Assembly (NCBI RefSeq): GCF_009741275.1
Contig: NZ_WOWS01000001.1
Location: 496,001-560,000 of the forward strand
Direction: 5' to 3'
DNA length: 64,000 nucleotides
Source of the DNA: Winogradskyella endarachnes
GTDB lineage: Bacteria; Bacteroidota; Bacteroidia; Flavobacteriales; Flavobacteriaceae
The notes beneath the pieces were generated by a model. The model made no database searches and had not been told where the DNA came from. It saw only the letters and a program-made list of their open reading frames with translations. A program made the position numbers and the translations under genes. Below, piece after piece: positions 47,172 to 56,044 of the stretch (its first letter is position 1; each line of letters opens with the position of its first letter).

Positions 47172-49940
47172 TTGGCGTTTCAAAAACCGAGCCATACTTT
47201 TACAAAAATACATTTAAAAGCATTGCGTACAAATAGAATAAACATACTTTTTTTATTGAGTTTTACAGTGTTTATAAACACTGCAAGCTTGGCTCAAGAA
47301 CTTCCTAAACCTAGTGTTTCAATTCCTGCTGAGAAAGAAAAAGACACAGCTTCAATTGCTACAGATTCTATATTAAAACCACCTATTAATACTAAAGAAA
47401 TTGATTCTTCTAAAAAAGATACTATTAAGAAGAAGGAGCTTTTAACTGGTATTGTGAAATATAAAGCTACAGATTATGTTTCCATGAATCAAAGGAAACA
47501 AAAAATCTATATGTATAATGAAGCTGTCGTTACCTATGAAGACATGGAAATTACAGCAGGAATTATTGAAATAGACTATAGTAAAAACCTAGTATATGCA
47601 GGAAGAATTAAAGATTCTACTGGCTATTCTCAAAGGCCTGTTTTTACTCAAGGAGAAAATGTTATAGAACCAGATTCTATTGTCTTTAATACAGAAACAA
47701 AAAAGGCCTTAGTATTTAATTCTAGAACAGAACAACAAGGTTTTAAAGTTTACTCTCCTATTACAAAAAAGGAAAATGACTCTGTTTATTTTATGAAAAA
47801 CGGACGTTTTACTACTGCCGAAAGTGAAGAGGATCCAGAATACCAATTTGTAGCCTCTAAAATGAAATTGGTACCTAATAAAAAGGTAATTGTTGGACCA
47901 ACTTATATGGAAATTTATGGTGTACCCACACCAATTGCATTACCATTTGCATTTTTTCCGATGACCAAAAAACAAACCTCTGGAATAATTTTTCCATCTT
48001 TTGGTGAAGATTCTGGTAATGATAGAGGTTATTTTCTTCAAAATGGAGGTTATTATTTTGCAATTAGCGATTATTTAGACTTGGCTGTTCTTGGTGATTA
48101 TTACACTAACGGTAGTTATGGATTGAGAATTGAAAACAACTATGCTGTTCGTTATAAATATAGAGGAAATGTAAGCTTTAGGTATGAAAACTTATTAAAT
48201 AGTGAACGTGGTTTCTCTGATTTTAGTCAAAGTACTATTTTTAATTTAAGATGGTCGCATTCTCAAGATTCTAAAGCAAATCCGTCTTCTACATTTTCTG
48301 CATCGGTTAACTTAGGTAGTAGTACTTATTTTCAAGAATCTATAAATCAGCTTAACCAATCTAGTTTTTTAAATAATACGTTAGCATCTTCAGTGTCTTA
48401 CTCAAAAACCTTTGATGTAGAACCGCAAGTTAATGTAAGTTTAACGGCTACACATAGTCAAAACACTAATACAGGAGATATAGATTTAACGTTACCTACA
48501 TTGCAAGCTTCAATGGGAAGAGTTTATCCGTTTGCGCCTAAATCTGGTACTAAAGAAGGTATAATTGAAAACATTAATTTTCAAGTTACAACTAGAGGTG
48601 AATACAACATAAGCACTAACGATTCTATTTTTGGTAAAAGTGAAATGTTTGATGATGCCGAAATTGGTATGAAACATACCATTCCATTAACAACAAACTT
48701 TAAAGTGTTTGATTATTTTAGTGTTAGTGCAAATGCTAATTTAGAAGAAAACTGGACATTAAAAACAGTTAGCAAATACTATGATCAAACAGAAGAAGAA
48801 GTTGTCTCTATTGACCAATATGGATTTGACCGTTTTTTAACCTATAATTTTGGAGCAAGTGTAGGTACTACTATATACGGAATGTATAATTTTGAAAAAG
48901 AAGGAAAAGACCCAAAAATACAAGCTATAAGACATGTAATGAGACCTTCTTTAAGTTACTCCATTACACCTGCATTTGATAATTATTATGAAACTTACGA
49001 AGTTATTGATGCAGACGGAACAACCTCTGATGTAGCATATACACGTTTTGAAAATTCATTGTATGGCAGCCCAAGCAATAATTTTTCTAGCAGTATTGGT
49101 TTATCCGTTACTAACAACTTAGAAGCTAAAGTAAGAGCTAAAGATTCTACACAAACAGAACCAGAGAAAAAATTTATTTTAAATAGTTTCAACTTTTCTA
49201 CAGCATATGATTTAGCAGCAGATTCATTAAATATTAGTCCGGTAAGAGTCACAGGAGGAACACAAATCTTAGACAATAAGATGAGTATTAATTTTGGTAT
49301 GACACTAAATCCGTATGCTCTAGACAGTAACAATAACGTTATTAATACATTTAACATAAATAATGGAGGTAGTTTATTTAGATTAACTTCTGCTAACATG
49401 ACTATGAGTTACACCTTATCTAACGACAGCTTTACAGGAGATGAAACAGCACAAAGTGATGCCTCCTCTAAAGAATCTGCGAGGTCTGGAGGCCGAACAG
49501 ATGATTTATTTGGCCGCTCAGAAGATTATGCTAACAAACGCTTAAGTGATGACGATAAAAGCAAAGGCGATAAAGAAGAAACAAACGATTTCTACAATTA
49601 CAAAATGCCTTGGAGCTTAAGACTGGCTTATTCCGCAAATTATAGCAATACAACGCGGCAAAATGAAATCACCTCACATTCTTTAATGTTTTCTGGTGAT
49701 GTAGATTTATCTCCTAGATGGAGTGTTGGTGCATCTTCTGGTTATGATTTTTTAAATCAAGGTTTCACCTACACACAACTGCGTTTTGAGCGCGATTTAT
49801 TAAGTTGGCGAATGAACTTTAGCTGGATTCCTTTTAGTGATAATAGTTCTTGGAACTTCTTTATTGGTATCTCGTCTAGTATGTTAAGCGATTTAAAATA
49901 CGACAAACAACGTCAGGCAGATAAAACTTTAGGAAACTAG
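47172..49940 (+). CDS. lptD: LptD-like LPS-assembly outer-membrane protein
   Basis: The product of up to 922 residues has an exported N-terminus (INILFLLSFTVFINTASLAQ), an OstA/LptA-like beta-jellyroll (about 90-240; QKIYMYNEAVVTYEDMEI), and then a long beta-strand-rich barrel ending near the C-terminus, as in Bacteroidota LptD. It inserts lipopolysaccharide in the outer leaflet. No ATG is available near the start. The TTG at 47172 overlaps an exact promoter-like box (TACTTTTG, 47167-47174); a second TTG at 47223 gives a neat signal peptide (MRTNRINILF). The start is therefore uncertain. A low-complexity Ser/Asp/Lys loop lies at about 765-810. Confidence 0.85.
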   Translation: MAFQKPSHTFTKIHLKALRTNRINILFLLSFTVFINTASLAQELPKPSVSIPAEKEKDTASIATDSILKPPINTKEIDSSKKDTIKKKELLTGIVKYKATDYVSMNQRKQKIYMYNEAVVTYEDMEITAGIIEIDYSKNLVYAGRIKDSTGYSQRPVFTQGENVIEPDSIVFNTETKKALVFNSRTEQQGFKVYSPITKKENDSVYFMKNGRFTTAESEEDPEYQFVASKMKLVPNKKVIVGPTYMEIYGVPTPIALPFAFFPMTKKQTSGIIFPSFGEDSGNDRGYFLQNGGYYFAISDYLDLAVLGDYYTNGSYGLRIENNYAVRYKYRGNVSFRYENLLNSERGFSDFSQSTIFNLRWSHSQDSKANPSSTFSASVNLGSSTYFQESINQLNQSSFLNNTLASSVSYSKTFDVEPQVNVSLTATHSQNTNTGDIDLTLPTLQASMGRVYPFAPKSGTKEGIIENINFQVTTRGEYNISTNDSIFGKSEMFDDAEIGMKHTIPLTTNFKVFDYFSVSANANLEENWTLKTVSKYYDQTEEEVVSIDQYGFDRFLTYNFGASVGTTIYGMYNFEKEGKDPKIQAIRHVMRPSLSYSITPAFDNYYETYEVIDADGTTSDVAYTRFENSLYGSPSNNFSSSIGLSVTNNLEAKVRAKDSTQTEPEKKFILNSFNFSTAYDLAADSLNISPVRVTGGTQILDNKMSINFGMTLNPYALDSNNNVINTFNINNGGSLFRLTSANMTMSYTLSNDSFTGDETAQSDASSKESARSGGRTDDLFGRSEDYANKRLSDDDKSKGDKEETNDFYNYKMPWSLRLAYSANYSNTTRQNEITSHSLMFSGDVDLSPRWSVGASSGYDFLNQGFTYTQLRFERDLLSWRMNFSWIPFSDNSSWNFFIGISSSMLSDLKYDKQRQADKTLGN

Positions 49941-50083
49941 TCTAAAGTTACACCCTTCATATTATAGCAAATATTACAAGTGTTTTCTTATCAAAAATTC
50001 TTAAATTTGATGTAAGATAAAAACACAAATATTTTACCGTTTTTATCCTAATTATAATTAAAACGATTTAATTCTTTTTTAAG

Positions 50084-50464
50084 ATGAAAAAAATAATTAA
50101 TACACCAAATGCTCCTGCTCCAATAGGACCATACAATCAAGCGGTTTTAACAGGAAATACATTATATACTTCAGGACAAATTGCGTTGCATCCAGAGACT
50201 ATGGAGTTAGTAAATGAGGATATTAAAACGGAAACTAAGCAAGTAATGGAAAACATGAAAGCCGTTTTAGCTGCGGCAGATATGACTTTTGACAACGTTA
50301 TAAAGTCGTCCATATTTATTAGTGACATGAATACGTTTAAACAAATAAACGAAGTTTATGGTAGTTATTTTGATGAAGCTACTGCTCCAGCAAGAGAAAC
50401 TGTAGAAGTTGCCAATTTACCTAAATTTGTAAATGTTGAAATTAGCATGATCGCCGTGAAGTAA
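50084..50464 (+). CDS. ridA: RidA family reactive imine/enamine deaminase
   Basis: The 126-residue protein is full length for RidA, a trimeric cytosolic enzyme that hydrolyses reactive enamines and imines made by PLP enzymes such as threonine dehydratase. Diagnostic segments are APAPIGPYNQAV (residues 9-20), TSGQIALHPET, the ligand Arg in APARETVEVANLPK (about Arg107) and the final VEISMIAVK with the conserved Glu. It lies 143 bases after lptD and 145 before guaC and seems to be its own unit. Confidence 0.93.
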   Translation: MKKIINTPNAPAPIGPYNQAVLTGNTLYTSGQIALHPETMELVNEDIKTETKQVMENMKAVLAAADMTFDNVIKSSIFISDMNTFKQINEVYGSYFDEATAPARETVEVANLPKFVNVEISMIAVK

Positions 50465-50577
50465 TAACTCTATTTATTACTTTAAATAATTATTTGTTTC
50501 ATTTTGGATATAAACAATTGTTAATAAAACAATCTTACTTAGTTACAATTGTGAGCCGTGTAATTTTTAAAGAATTG

Positions 50578-50585
50578 TATTTTTG
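50578..50585 (+). promoter_or_regulatory. -7 box of the guaC promoter
   Basis: TATTTTTG matches TAnnTTTG exactly, 24 bases before the guaC ATG. A TTG at 50549-50551 is 26 bases upstream, longer than usual, so the -33 element is poor. Confidence 0.45.
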
Positions 50586-50598
50586 GTTATAACCAAAA
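50581..50598. promoter_or_regulatory. Perfect 18-bp palindrome on the guaC promoter
   Basis: TTTTGGTTATAACCAAAA is its own reverse complement. It overlaps the -7 box and the likely transcription start, 11 bases before the guaC ATG, the usual place for a repressor operator. Which regulator binds is unknown. Confidence 0.55.
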
Positions 50599-50609
50599 AC
50601 ATTTCCAAA

Positions 50610-51650
50610 ATGCGTATAGAACACGATATTAAACTGGGCTTTAAAGATGTAATGATAAGACCTAAACGTTCTACTCTAAAAAGCAGATCGCAAGTAACTT
50701 TAGAACGCAACTTTACGTTTTTAAATAGCACAGCAACTTGGAAAGGTATACCTATTATGGCTGCCAATATGGACACAGTTGGTACGTTTGAAATGGCTCT
50801 AGAATTATCTAAACAAAAGCTATTTACAGCCATTCATAAGCATTACTCTGTAGATGAATGGAATTTATTTTTATCAAAATCTCCAAAAGGTCTCGAAGAT
50901 TACATTGCCATAAGCACTGGCACAGGACAAGAAGATTCTAACAAACTCAAAGCTGTTTTTAAAAACAATCCTCAGCTAAAATTTATATGTATTGATGTTG
51001 CTAATGGATACTCTGAACATTTTGTAGAATTTGTACAACAAACAAGAAAGCAATATCCTGATAAAATTATTATTGCTGGTAACGTGGTTACTGGCGAAAT
51101 GGTAGAACAACTTCTACTCTCTGGTGCAGATATCGTAAAAGTTGGTATTGGCCCTGGAAGTGTGTGCACAACACGTGTTAAAACTGGTGTTGGTTACCCA
51201 CAATTATCTGCAATTATAGAGTGTGCGGATGCTGCTCATGGTTTAGGTGGGCAAATTATTAGTGATGGTGGTTGCACAACGCCTGGTGATGTAGCTAAAG
51301 CTTTTGGTGCAGGCGCAGATTTTGTTATGCTAGGTGGCATGTTTTCTGGTCATACAGAAAGTGGTGGCGAACTTATTACAAGAAACGGGCAAAAGTTTAA
51401 ACAGTTTTACGGTATGAGTTCTTCTACTGCAATGGATAAATATGTTGGTGGCGTAGCAGAATATAGAGCTAGTGAAGGTAAAACTGTAGAAGTTCCGTAT
51501 AAAGGTGACGTAAAAAACACGCTTCAAGATATTTTAGGAGGTCTGCGAAGTACATGTACTTATGTTGGAGCAGAACGCTTAAAGGAATTAACCAAAAGAA
51601 CCACATTTATTCGTGTAGCAGAACAAGAAAACCAAGTTTATAATTCTTAG
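50610..51650 (+). CDS. guaC: GMP reductase
   Basis: From the ATG at 50610 the 346-residue protein aligns end to end with enteric GuaC, starting [20 protein letters not shown]. It reduces GMP to IMP with NADPH, linking guanine to adenine nucleotide pools. The catalytic cysteine in [13 protein letters not shown] is Cys186, the same number as in E. coli, and the potassium/IMP loop and [26 protein letters not shown] are intact. An upstream in-frame start at 50583 would add nine residues and begin inside the promoter palindrome, so the ATG at 50610 is preferred. Confidence 0.94.
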   Translation: MRIEHDIKLGFKDVMIRPKRSTLKSRSQVTLERNFTFLNSTATWKGIPIMAANMDTVGTFEMALELSKQKLFTAIHKHYSVDEWNLFLSKSPKGLEDYIAISTGTGQEDSNKLKAVFKNNPQLKFICIDVANGYSEHFVEFVQQTRKQYPDKIIIAGNVVTGEMVEQLLLSGADIVKVGIGPGSVCTTRVKTGVGYPQLSAIIECADAAHGLGGQIISDGGCTTPGDVAKAFGAGADFVMLGGMFSGHTESGGELITRNGQKFKQFYGMSSSTAMDKYVGGVAEYRASEGKTVEVPYKGDVKNTLQDILGGLRSTCTYVGAERLKELTKRTTFIRVAEQENQVYNS

Positions 51651-51665
51651 ATACTGATTTAATTG

Positions 51666-51833
51666 TTTATTTGTAGATGGTTTCAAACCACTTCAAAACA
51701 CCAACATATCTTCTGCAGGTATTTTTACGCTCTCTTTAAATACGCTATAGAGAAATTCCTAATGTGATTTTTTCCATTTCAGAAGTCGTTCATCGTACTT
51801 TGCCATATCTAATGCAGCATAATTTTTTGTATC
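51666..51833 (-). pseudogene. Decayed gene fragment, unknown family
   Basis: On the minus strand one frame reads YAALDMAKYDERLLKWKKSH, then a TAG stop, then EFLYSVFKESVKIPAEDMLVF, then TGA, then SGLKPSTNKQ. Composition and codon use look protein-like across both stops, and upstream of about 51833 another frame (KVDTIPFNMIQ) seems to continue it. This suggests a remnant with two nonsense changes and a frameshift. I do not recognise the family. Confidence 0.4.
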
Positions 51834-51899
51834 ATATTAAATGGAATAGTATCTACTTTGGTAATTTTTATGATAGCTTTTAATATTTTTGCTCCACAT

Positions 51900-52673
51900 A
51901 TGCCAAAACTAAAAAAACAAGAATTAAAAGACTTTTTAGAAGAAAAAGTTGTGCTCTACAATAACCCAAAGTTTATAGAGAGCGACCCAATACAGATTCC
52001 TCATCAATTCTCTAAAAAAGAAGATATTGAAATCTCTGCATTTTTAACAGCTACCATTGCTTGGGGAAATAGAAAAAGCATTATAAAAAATGCTAACAGA
52101 ATGATGGCGATGTTAGAACAATCCCCTTTTCAATTTATTACACAACACCAAGAATCTGATTTAGAAAAACTAATACCTTTTGTACATAGAACATTTAATG
52201 GCAATGATTTTATACAATTTGTACAAAGTCTACAACATATTTATAAAAATCATCAAGGTATAGAAGCCGTTTTTGCCAAGCATGCTGAGACAGATTCGCT
52301 TCAACATAGTATACATCAATTCAAAAAAATATTTTTTGAAATTTCACATTTAGATCGCACTAAAAAACATGTTAGTGACCCTCTTAAAAATTCTGCTGCT
52401 AAACGGATAAATATGTTTTTACGATGGATGGTGAGACATGATAAAAAAGGGGTTGATTTTGGTATTTGGAATTCTCTTTCTCCCTCTCAACTGAGTTGTC
52501 CTTTAGATGTGCATTCTGGTAACGTAGCCAGAAAGCTAGGCTTATTAAAACGAAAACAAAATGATGGAAAAGCCTTAGCTGAGTTAGACCATGCCTTAAG
52601 ACAACTAGATGGTGATGATCCAGTGAAATATGATTTTGCTTTATTTGGTTTAGGTGTTTTTGAAGGGTTTTAA
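51900..52673 (+). CDS. TIGR02757 family protein (DUF2400)
   Basis: From the ATG at 51900 the 257-residue protein starts MPKLKKQELKDFLEEKV and contains the family's conserved parts: SDPIQIPHQFSKKEDIEISAFLTATIAWGNR, FLRWMVRHDKKGVDFGIW, PLDVHSGNVARKLGLLKRK and the C-terminal DGDDPVKYDFALFGLGVFE. The arrangement resembles helix-hairpin-helix DNA-repair glycosylase folds, which is inference. No activity is established. Frames open further upstream (to 51858) but would start within the decayed region. Confidence 0.85.
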   Translation: MPKLKKQELKDFLEEKVVLYNNPKFIESDPIQIPHQFSKKEDIEISAFLTATIAWGNRKSIIKNANRMMAMLEQSPFQFITQHQESDLEKLIPFVHRTFNGNDFIQFVQSLQHIYKNHQGIEAVFAKHAETDSLQHSIHQFKKIFFEISHLDRTKKHVSDPLKNSAAKRINMFLRWMVRHDKKGVDFGIWNSLSPSQLSCPLDVHSGNVARKLGLLKRKQNDGKALAELDHALRQLDGDDPVKYDFALFGLGVFEGF

Positions 52674-52798
52674 AAAGTACGCTTAAAAGCAACTTTACTT
52701 GCAAAAACTAATAAAACACTGTTAAAAAAATTAGGGTTATCCTTATTTAAAATCCTTAAACGTTATCTTTAATTTAAACACAAAATCAAAGCTAATAT

Positions 52799-53983
52799 AT
52801 GGTAAGCCCTAAATTTCCAGATAATGAAATTCAACGTCTTAAAGCAGTAAAATCTTATAACATTTTAGATTCTCTACCTGAGGAAGATTATGACAATATT
52901 ACTGAGTTAATTGCAACTATTTGTGATGTCCCTATTGCATTAATTGCCATATTAGATACTGAGCGTAATTATTTTAAATCGCACTATGGTATTCCTTTTA
53001 ATGAATCGCCTAGAAATATTTCATTCTGTGGTCATACAATTTTAGAAGAAGAGATTTTAATTATAAATGATGCCAGAAAAGATAATCGTTTCACAGGTAA
53101 CCCATTACTTACAGAACAAAATGCTGTTTTTTATGCTGGAGTTCCCTTAAAAAATAGCAATGGATTTGCACTTGGTACTATTTGTGTTTTTGATCACAAG
53201 CCTAGAGAACTTAATGAATCGCAAATTAGAGCATTAAAGTCTTTAGGAAAACAGGTGATTAATTTACTTGAATTAAGAAGAAAAAATGAGAAACTTAAAA
53301 AGACTAAAGCAGAACTCCAAGAACGTAATAAAAGACTAGGTGCTTTTGCCAGCCACGTATCTCACGATTTAAAATCTCCTTTGGCAAATATCACTTCTTT
53401 AACCAATCTACTTAAAGACGACAAGGATTCTAATTTATCTGAAGAGTCTATAACGTATCTAGAATACATTGAAGAATCTACAAACGTTCTAAAAAATTAT
53501 ATAGATGGCATTTTAATTTATTATAAATCTGATCGTTTAGTAAAATCGAAAAAGGAAGATTTTAATCTTGATAACATTTATGAAGATATAGAACACATTT
53601 TAATTTCTAAAAACGATAAACTCATTTATTCTAATGTACTTATTAAAAATGTAAATAGAGCAGCTTTAACTCAAATATTACTCAACCTAGTTGATAATGC
53701 TTTAAAATATAATGACAAGGACGAGCGTATTGTTACCATCTCCTACCAATTATTAGAAGACTACCACAAATTTAGTGTAAAGGATAACGGTATTGGCATA
53801 CCTGAAGCCGAACAAGATAAAATCTTTGAAATATTTAAAACCGTAAAAAATGATTATGGAAAATCTAGTACTGGTATTGGATTGAGTACGGTTAAAAATT
53901 TAGTTGATAAACTTAACGGAGAAATAAGTGTAACTTCAGAAATTGGTAAAGGCAGTACTTTTTGTTTTACAGTGGCAAAATAA
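52799..53983 (+). CDS. GAF-domain sensor histidine kinase
   Basis: The 394-residue cytosolic protein has an N-terminal GAF domain (about 22-165; IALIAILDTERNYFKSHYGI, SFCGHTILEEE and YAGVPLKNSNGFALGTICVFD), a coiled-coil linker (about 155-182) and a histidine-kinase core. The phosphoacceptor is His189 in ASHVSHDLKSPLANI. The ATP domain shows LLNLVDNALKYND (N box), VKDNGIGIPE (G1), IFKTVK (F box) and GTGIGLSTVK (G2). There is no membrane segment, so it senses a cytoplasmic signal. No response regulator is adjacent, so it is an orphan. A terminator follows. Confidence 0.92.
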   Translation: MVSPKFPDNEIQRLKAVKSYNILDSLPEEDYDNITELIATICDVPIALIAILDTERNYFKSHYGIPFNESPRNISFCGHTILEEEILIINDARKDNRFTGNPLLTEQNAVFYAGVPLKNSNGFALGTICVFDHKPRELNESQIRALKSLGKQVINLLELRRKNEKLKKTKAELQERNKRLGAFASHVSHDLKSPLANITSLTNLLKDDKDSNLSEESITYLEYIEESTNVLKNYIDGILIYYKSDRLVKSKKEDFNLDNIYEDIEHILISKNDKLIYSNVLIKNVNRAALTQILLNLVDNALKYNDKDERIVTISYQLLEDYHKFSVKDNGIGIPEAEQDKIFEIFKTVKNDYGKSSTGIGLSTVKNLVDKLNGEISVTSEIGKGSTFCFTVAK

Positions 53984-54016
53984 AAAGAGGCTTCCTAATT
54001 TCGGAAGCCTTTTCTT
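53984..54016 (+). terminator. Rho-independent terminator after the histidine kinase gene
   Basis: AGGCTTCC (53988-53995) pairs with GGAAGCCT (54003-54010) around a seven-base loop, with A's before and a T-rich tail after. It lies at the kinase stop and may also act on the convergent M61 gene. Confidence 0.8.
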
Positions 54017-54064
54017 TAATTCAATTATTTTACAGTTCTAGCTTTCACTAAAAATAACCATTAA

Positions 54065-55960
54065 TTAACCTTTTAACCATGCAGCACGCAATGCTTTCTG
54101 AGATTCAGTAGCATTTTCATCCTCTACAATAGTTTCATCAGTAGCATACGCTTTTGTTAACGTAGCTTTAATAAGCATTGGCTTTCCATCACGTTCTAAA
54201 TCCATAGTGATTTCTTGTCCTTCTTGCCATCCAAACATACCACCAATTATTCCTTGTGCATTAGTTAATGTTAAATCTGCACCGTTTACTTTCTTAATAA
54301 CATCACCTGCTAAAACACCCTGAGATTTCCAAAATGAATTTTTCTCTACCATTGAAGAAAAGAAAATAACACCCTTTTCTTGGTCACCATCAAAAATGAT
54401 GTTTTGTCCACCAGCAAAAATATAGTTAGTCTCTACTTGAGCCTCACCTTTAACTAAACCTGCCATCGCAAAAAATTCTTCGTAATTAATTGGCACATCT
54501 CCTTCTACATGTGTTTTTAAGAATTCACCTATACTTGGGTAAGTCATAGCTGTAATTTCTGCTATCAGCTTATCATCCTCAAACGGCTTTTCTTTTCCGT
54601 ATTTTGCAGATAACTCTTTCATTAAAGACAGCATACTTCTGTTTCCATCACTTTCTTTACGCATTAAGATATCAATACACATACCAATTAAAGCACCTTT
54701 CATGTACACATTGTAATACTGATCAGCATAAGGTTCATCCAATACGTTTTCACTCATAATTGTGAAACTCATAGCATCATCTAAACGCGATCTAGAAATA
54801 TCTATTTTAGACTGCATTGTTTTGTAAAACGTAGCTTCATCAACTAAACCTTCATAAACTTGAAAATGTTGTGCAAAATATTCTGTAACCCCTTCATACA
54901 TCCATAAATGCTTAGAAAATGTTGGCTTGTTATAATCAAAATAATGAACGTCTTCAGAGTGTACTGATAATGGTGTGACAATATGAAAAAATTCATGTGC
55001 TACAACATCTACCATAGAGCTTTTTAAAGCATCAAGTGGCATGTTTTCATTAAAAACAACTACTGTAGAAGTATGATGCTCTAAGGCTCCAAAACCTTTT
55101 GGTGACGTTTCATCACCTCTAGATAAATACACGTAAATATCATAACGAGGAGTACTGTTTACGTCTCCTAAATAGCTCTTTTGGGCTTCCATCATTTTAT
55201 AAACCGTTTCTTTTAAACTTGCAGCAGTATGTTTTCCTGTTGGAGAATAAAGACTTAAAACAATTTTAATATCGCCAACCATAAATTCTTCAACATCTAA
55301 TTTTCCATACATCATTGGATTGTCTGTAATATCAAAATAACGTTGTGCAAAATAACTGCTCGTTATAACTGTTCCGTTTTCACTAGATTTTACACCTTTA
55401 TCTTCTAAAGCAGAACTTCTTACAAAATTAGCTGGCCCAGTAACATCAACGGTATATTGATTATTCTTTAAAGAATCAAAATAACCAATAAAACCATGAA
55501 GGTTTAAAACATAGTTATCTTCTTCAATGTTTGTTCCAGATGGAGAAAAAGGTTGCTCTCCTCCTATACCACCAGTCGTTTCAATATCAAATGTATCATT
55601 CACATAATATAGAATTTTATCTAATTTGGTTGCATTTGCTATTGTCCAAGTATTAGTGTCTTCCTTGGTTACTGTCAATTCATTACCATCGTAATCAATA
55701 GCTTTAAAATCATCAACATATTTACCAAAATCGCTTACAGCATAGGTTCCTTGTACCACCCTTGGTAATCTGTATGTCACCTTTTCGGCTGTAAAACGAC
55801 CTGGATTTATTGTAACAGGTACTCTATCATTATCTACAGCTGTTAAATCTAATGCTGTAACAATAGGATTGCTAATTGCTAAATCATTTGCTGTTGGTTT
55901 TGCTGATCCACAACCTACCAAAACGACACTTAAACCAAGTATGGCTAAATAATTCTTCAT
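54065..55960 (-). CDS. M61 family metallopeptidase with PDZ domain, lipoprotein
   Basis: The 631-residue protein has a lipobox (SVVLVGCGSAKP, Cys at about 17). Its N-terminal beta domain is followed by a zinc-peptidase domain with HEFFH in VVAHEFFHIVTPLSVHSED (about 320), and the third ligand Glu in WMYEGVTEYFAQHF. A PDZ domain occupies about 510-600 (VLAGDVIKKVNGADLTL). Glycyl aminopeptidases and related enzymes have this layout. It probably trims peptides in the periplasm or at the outer membrane. It is divergent from the glycosyltransferase gene across an 84-base gap with a short inverted repeat. Confidence 0.9.
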   Translation of the reverse strand: MKNYLAILGLSVVLVGCGSAKPTANDLAISNPIVTALDLTAVDNDRVPVTINPGRFTAEKVTYRLPRVVQGTYAVSDFGKYVDDFKAIDYDGNELTVTKEDTNTWTIANATKLDKILYYVNDTFDIETTGGIGGEQPFSPSGTNIEEDNYVLNLHGFIGYFDSLKNNQYTVDVTGPANFVRSSALEDKGVKSSENGTVITSSYFAQRYFDITDNPMMYGKLDVEEFMVGDIKIVLSLYSPTGKHTAASLKETVYKMMEAQKSYLGDVNSTPRYDIYVYLSRGDETSPKGFGALEHHTSTVVVFNENMPLDALKSSMVDVVAHEFFHIVTPLSVHSEDVHYFDYNKPTFSKHLWMYEGVTEYFAQHFQVYEGLVDEATFYKTMQSKIDISRSRLDDAMSFTIMSENVLDEPYADQYYNVYMKGALIGMCIDILMRKESDGNRSMLSLMKELSAKYGKEKPFEDDKLIAEITAMTYPSIGEFLKTHVEGDVPINYEEFFAMAGLVKGEAQVETNYIFAGGQNIIFDGDQEKGVIFFSSMVEKNSFWKSQGVLAGDVIKKVNGADLTLTNAQGIIGGMFGWQEGQEITMDLERDGKPMLIKATLTKAYATDETIVEDENATESQKALRAAWLKG

Positions 55961-56044
55961 GTTTAAATTTTTATTTTTTTATAAGACCCACAAATCTACA
56001 ATGTGTTACTATTAAAAACCTAAAGGTTTTGTTAAATTCGCAAC

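Noticed and set aside
48995..49399. 134-codon minus-strand frame inside lptD
   Set aside because: It is antisense to the LptD barrel and looks like a by-product of its codon pattern, with no start signal or domain.
50567..50833. 88-codon minus-strand frame over the guaC start
   Set aside because: It covers the guaC promoter and conserved N-terminus on the opposite strand and shows no protein-like features.
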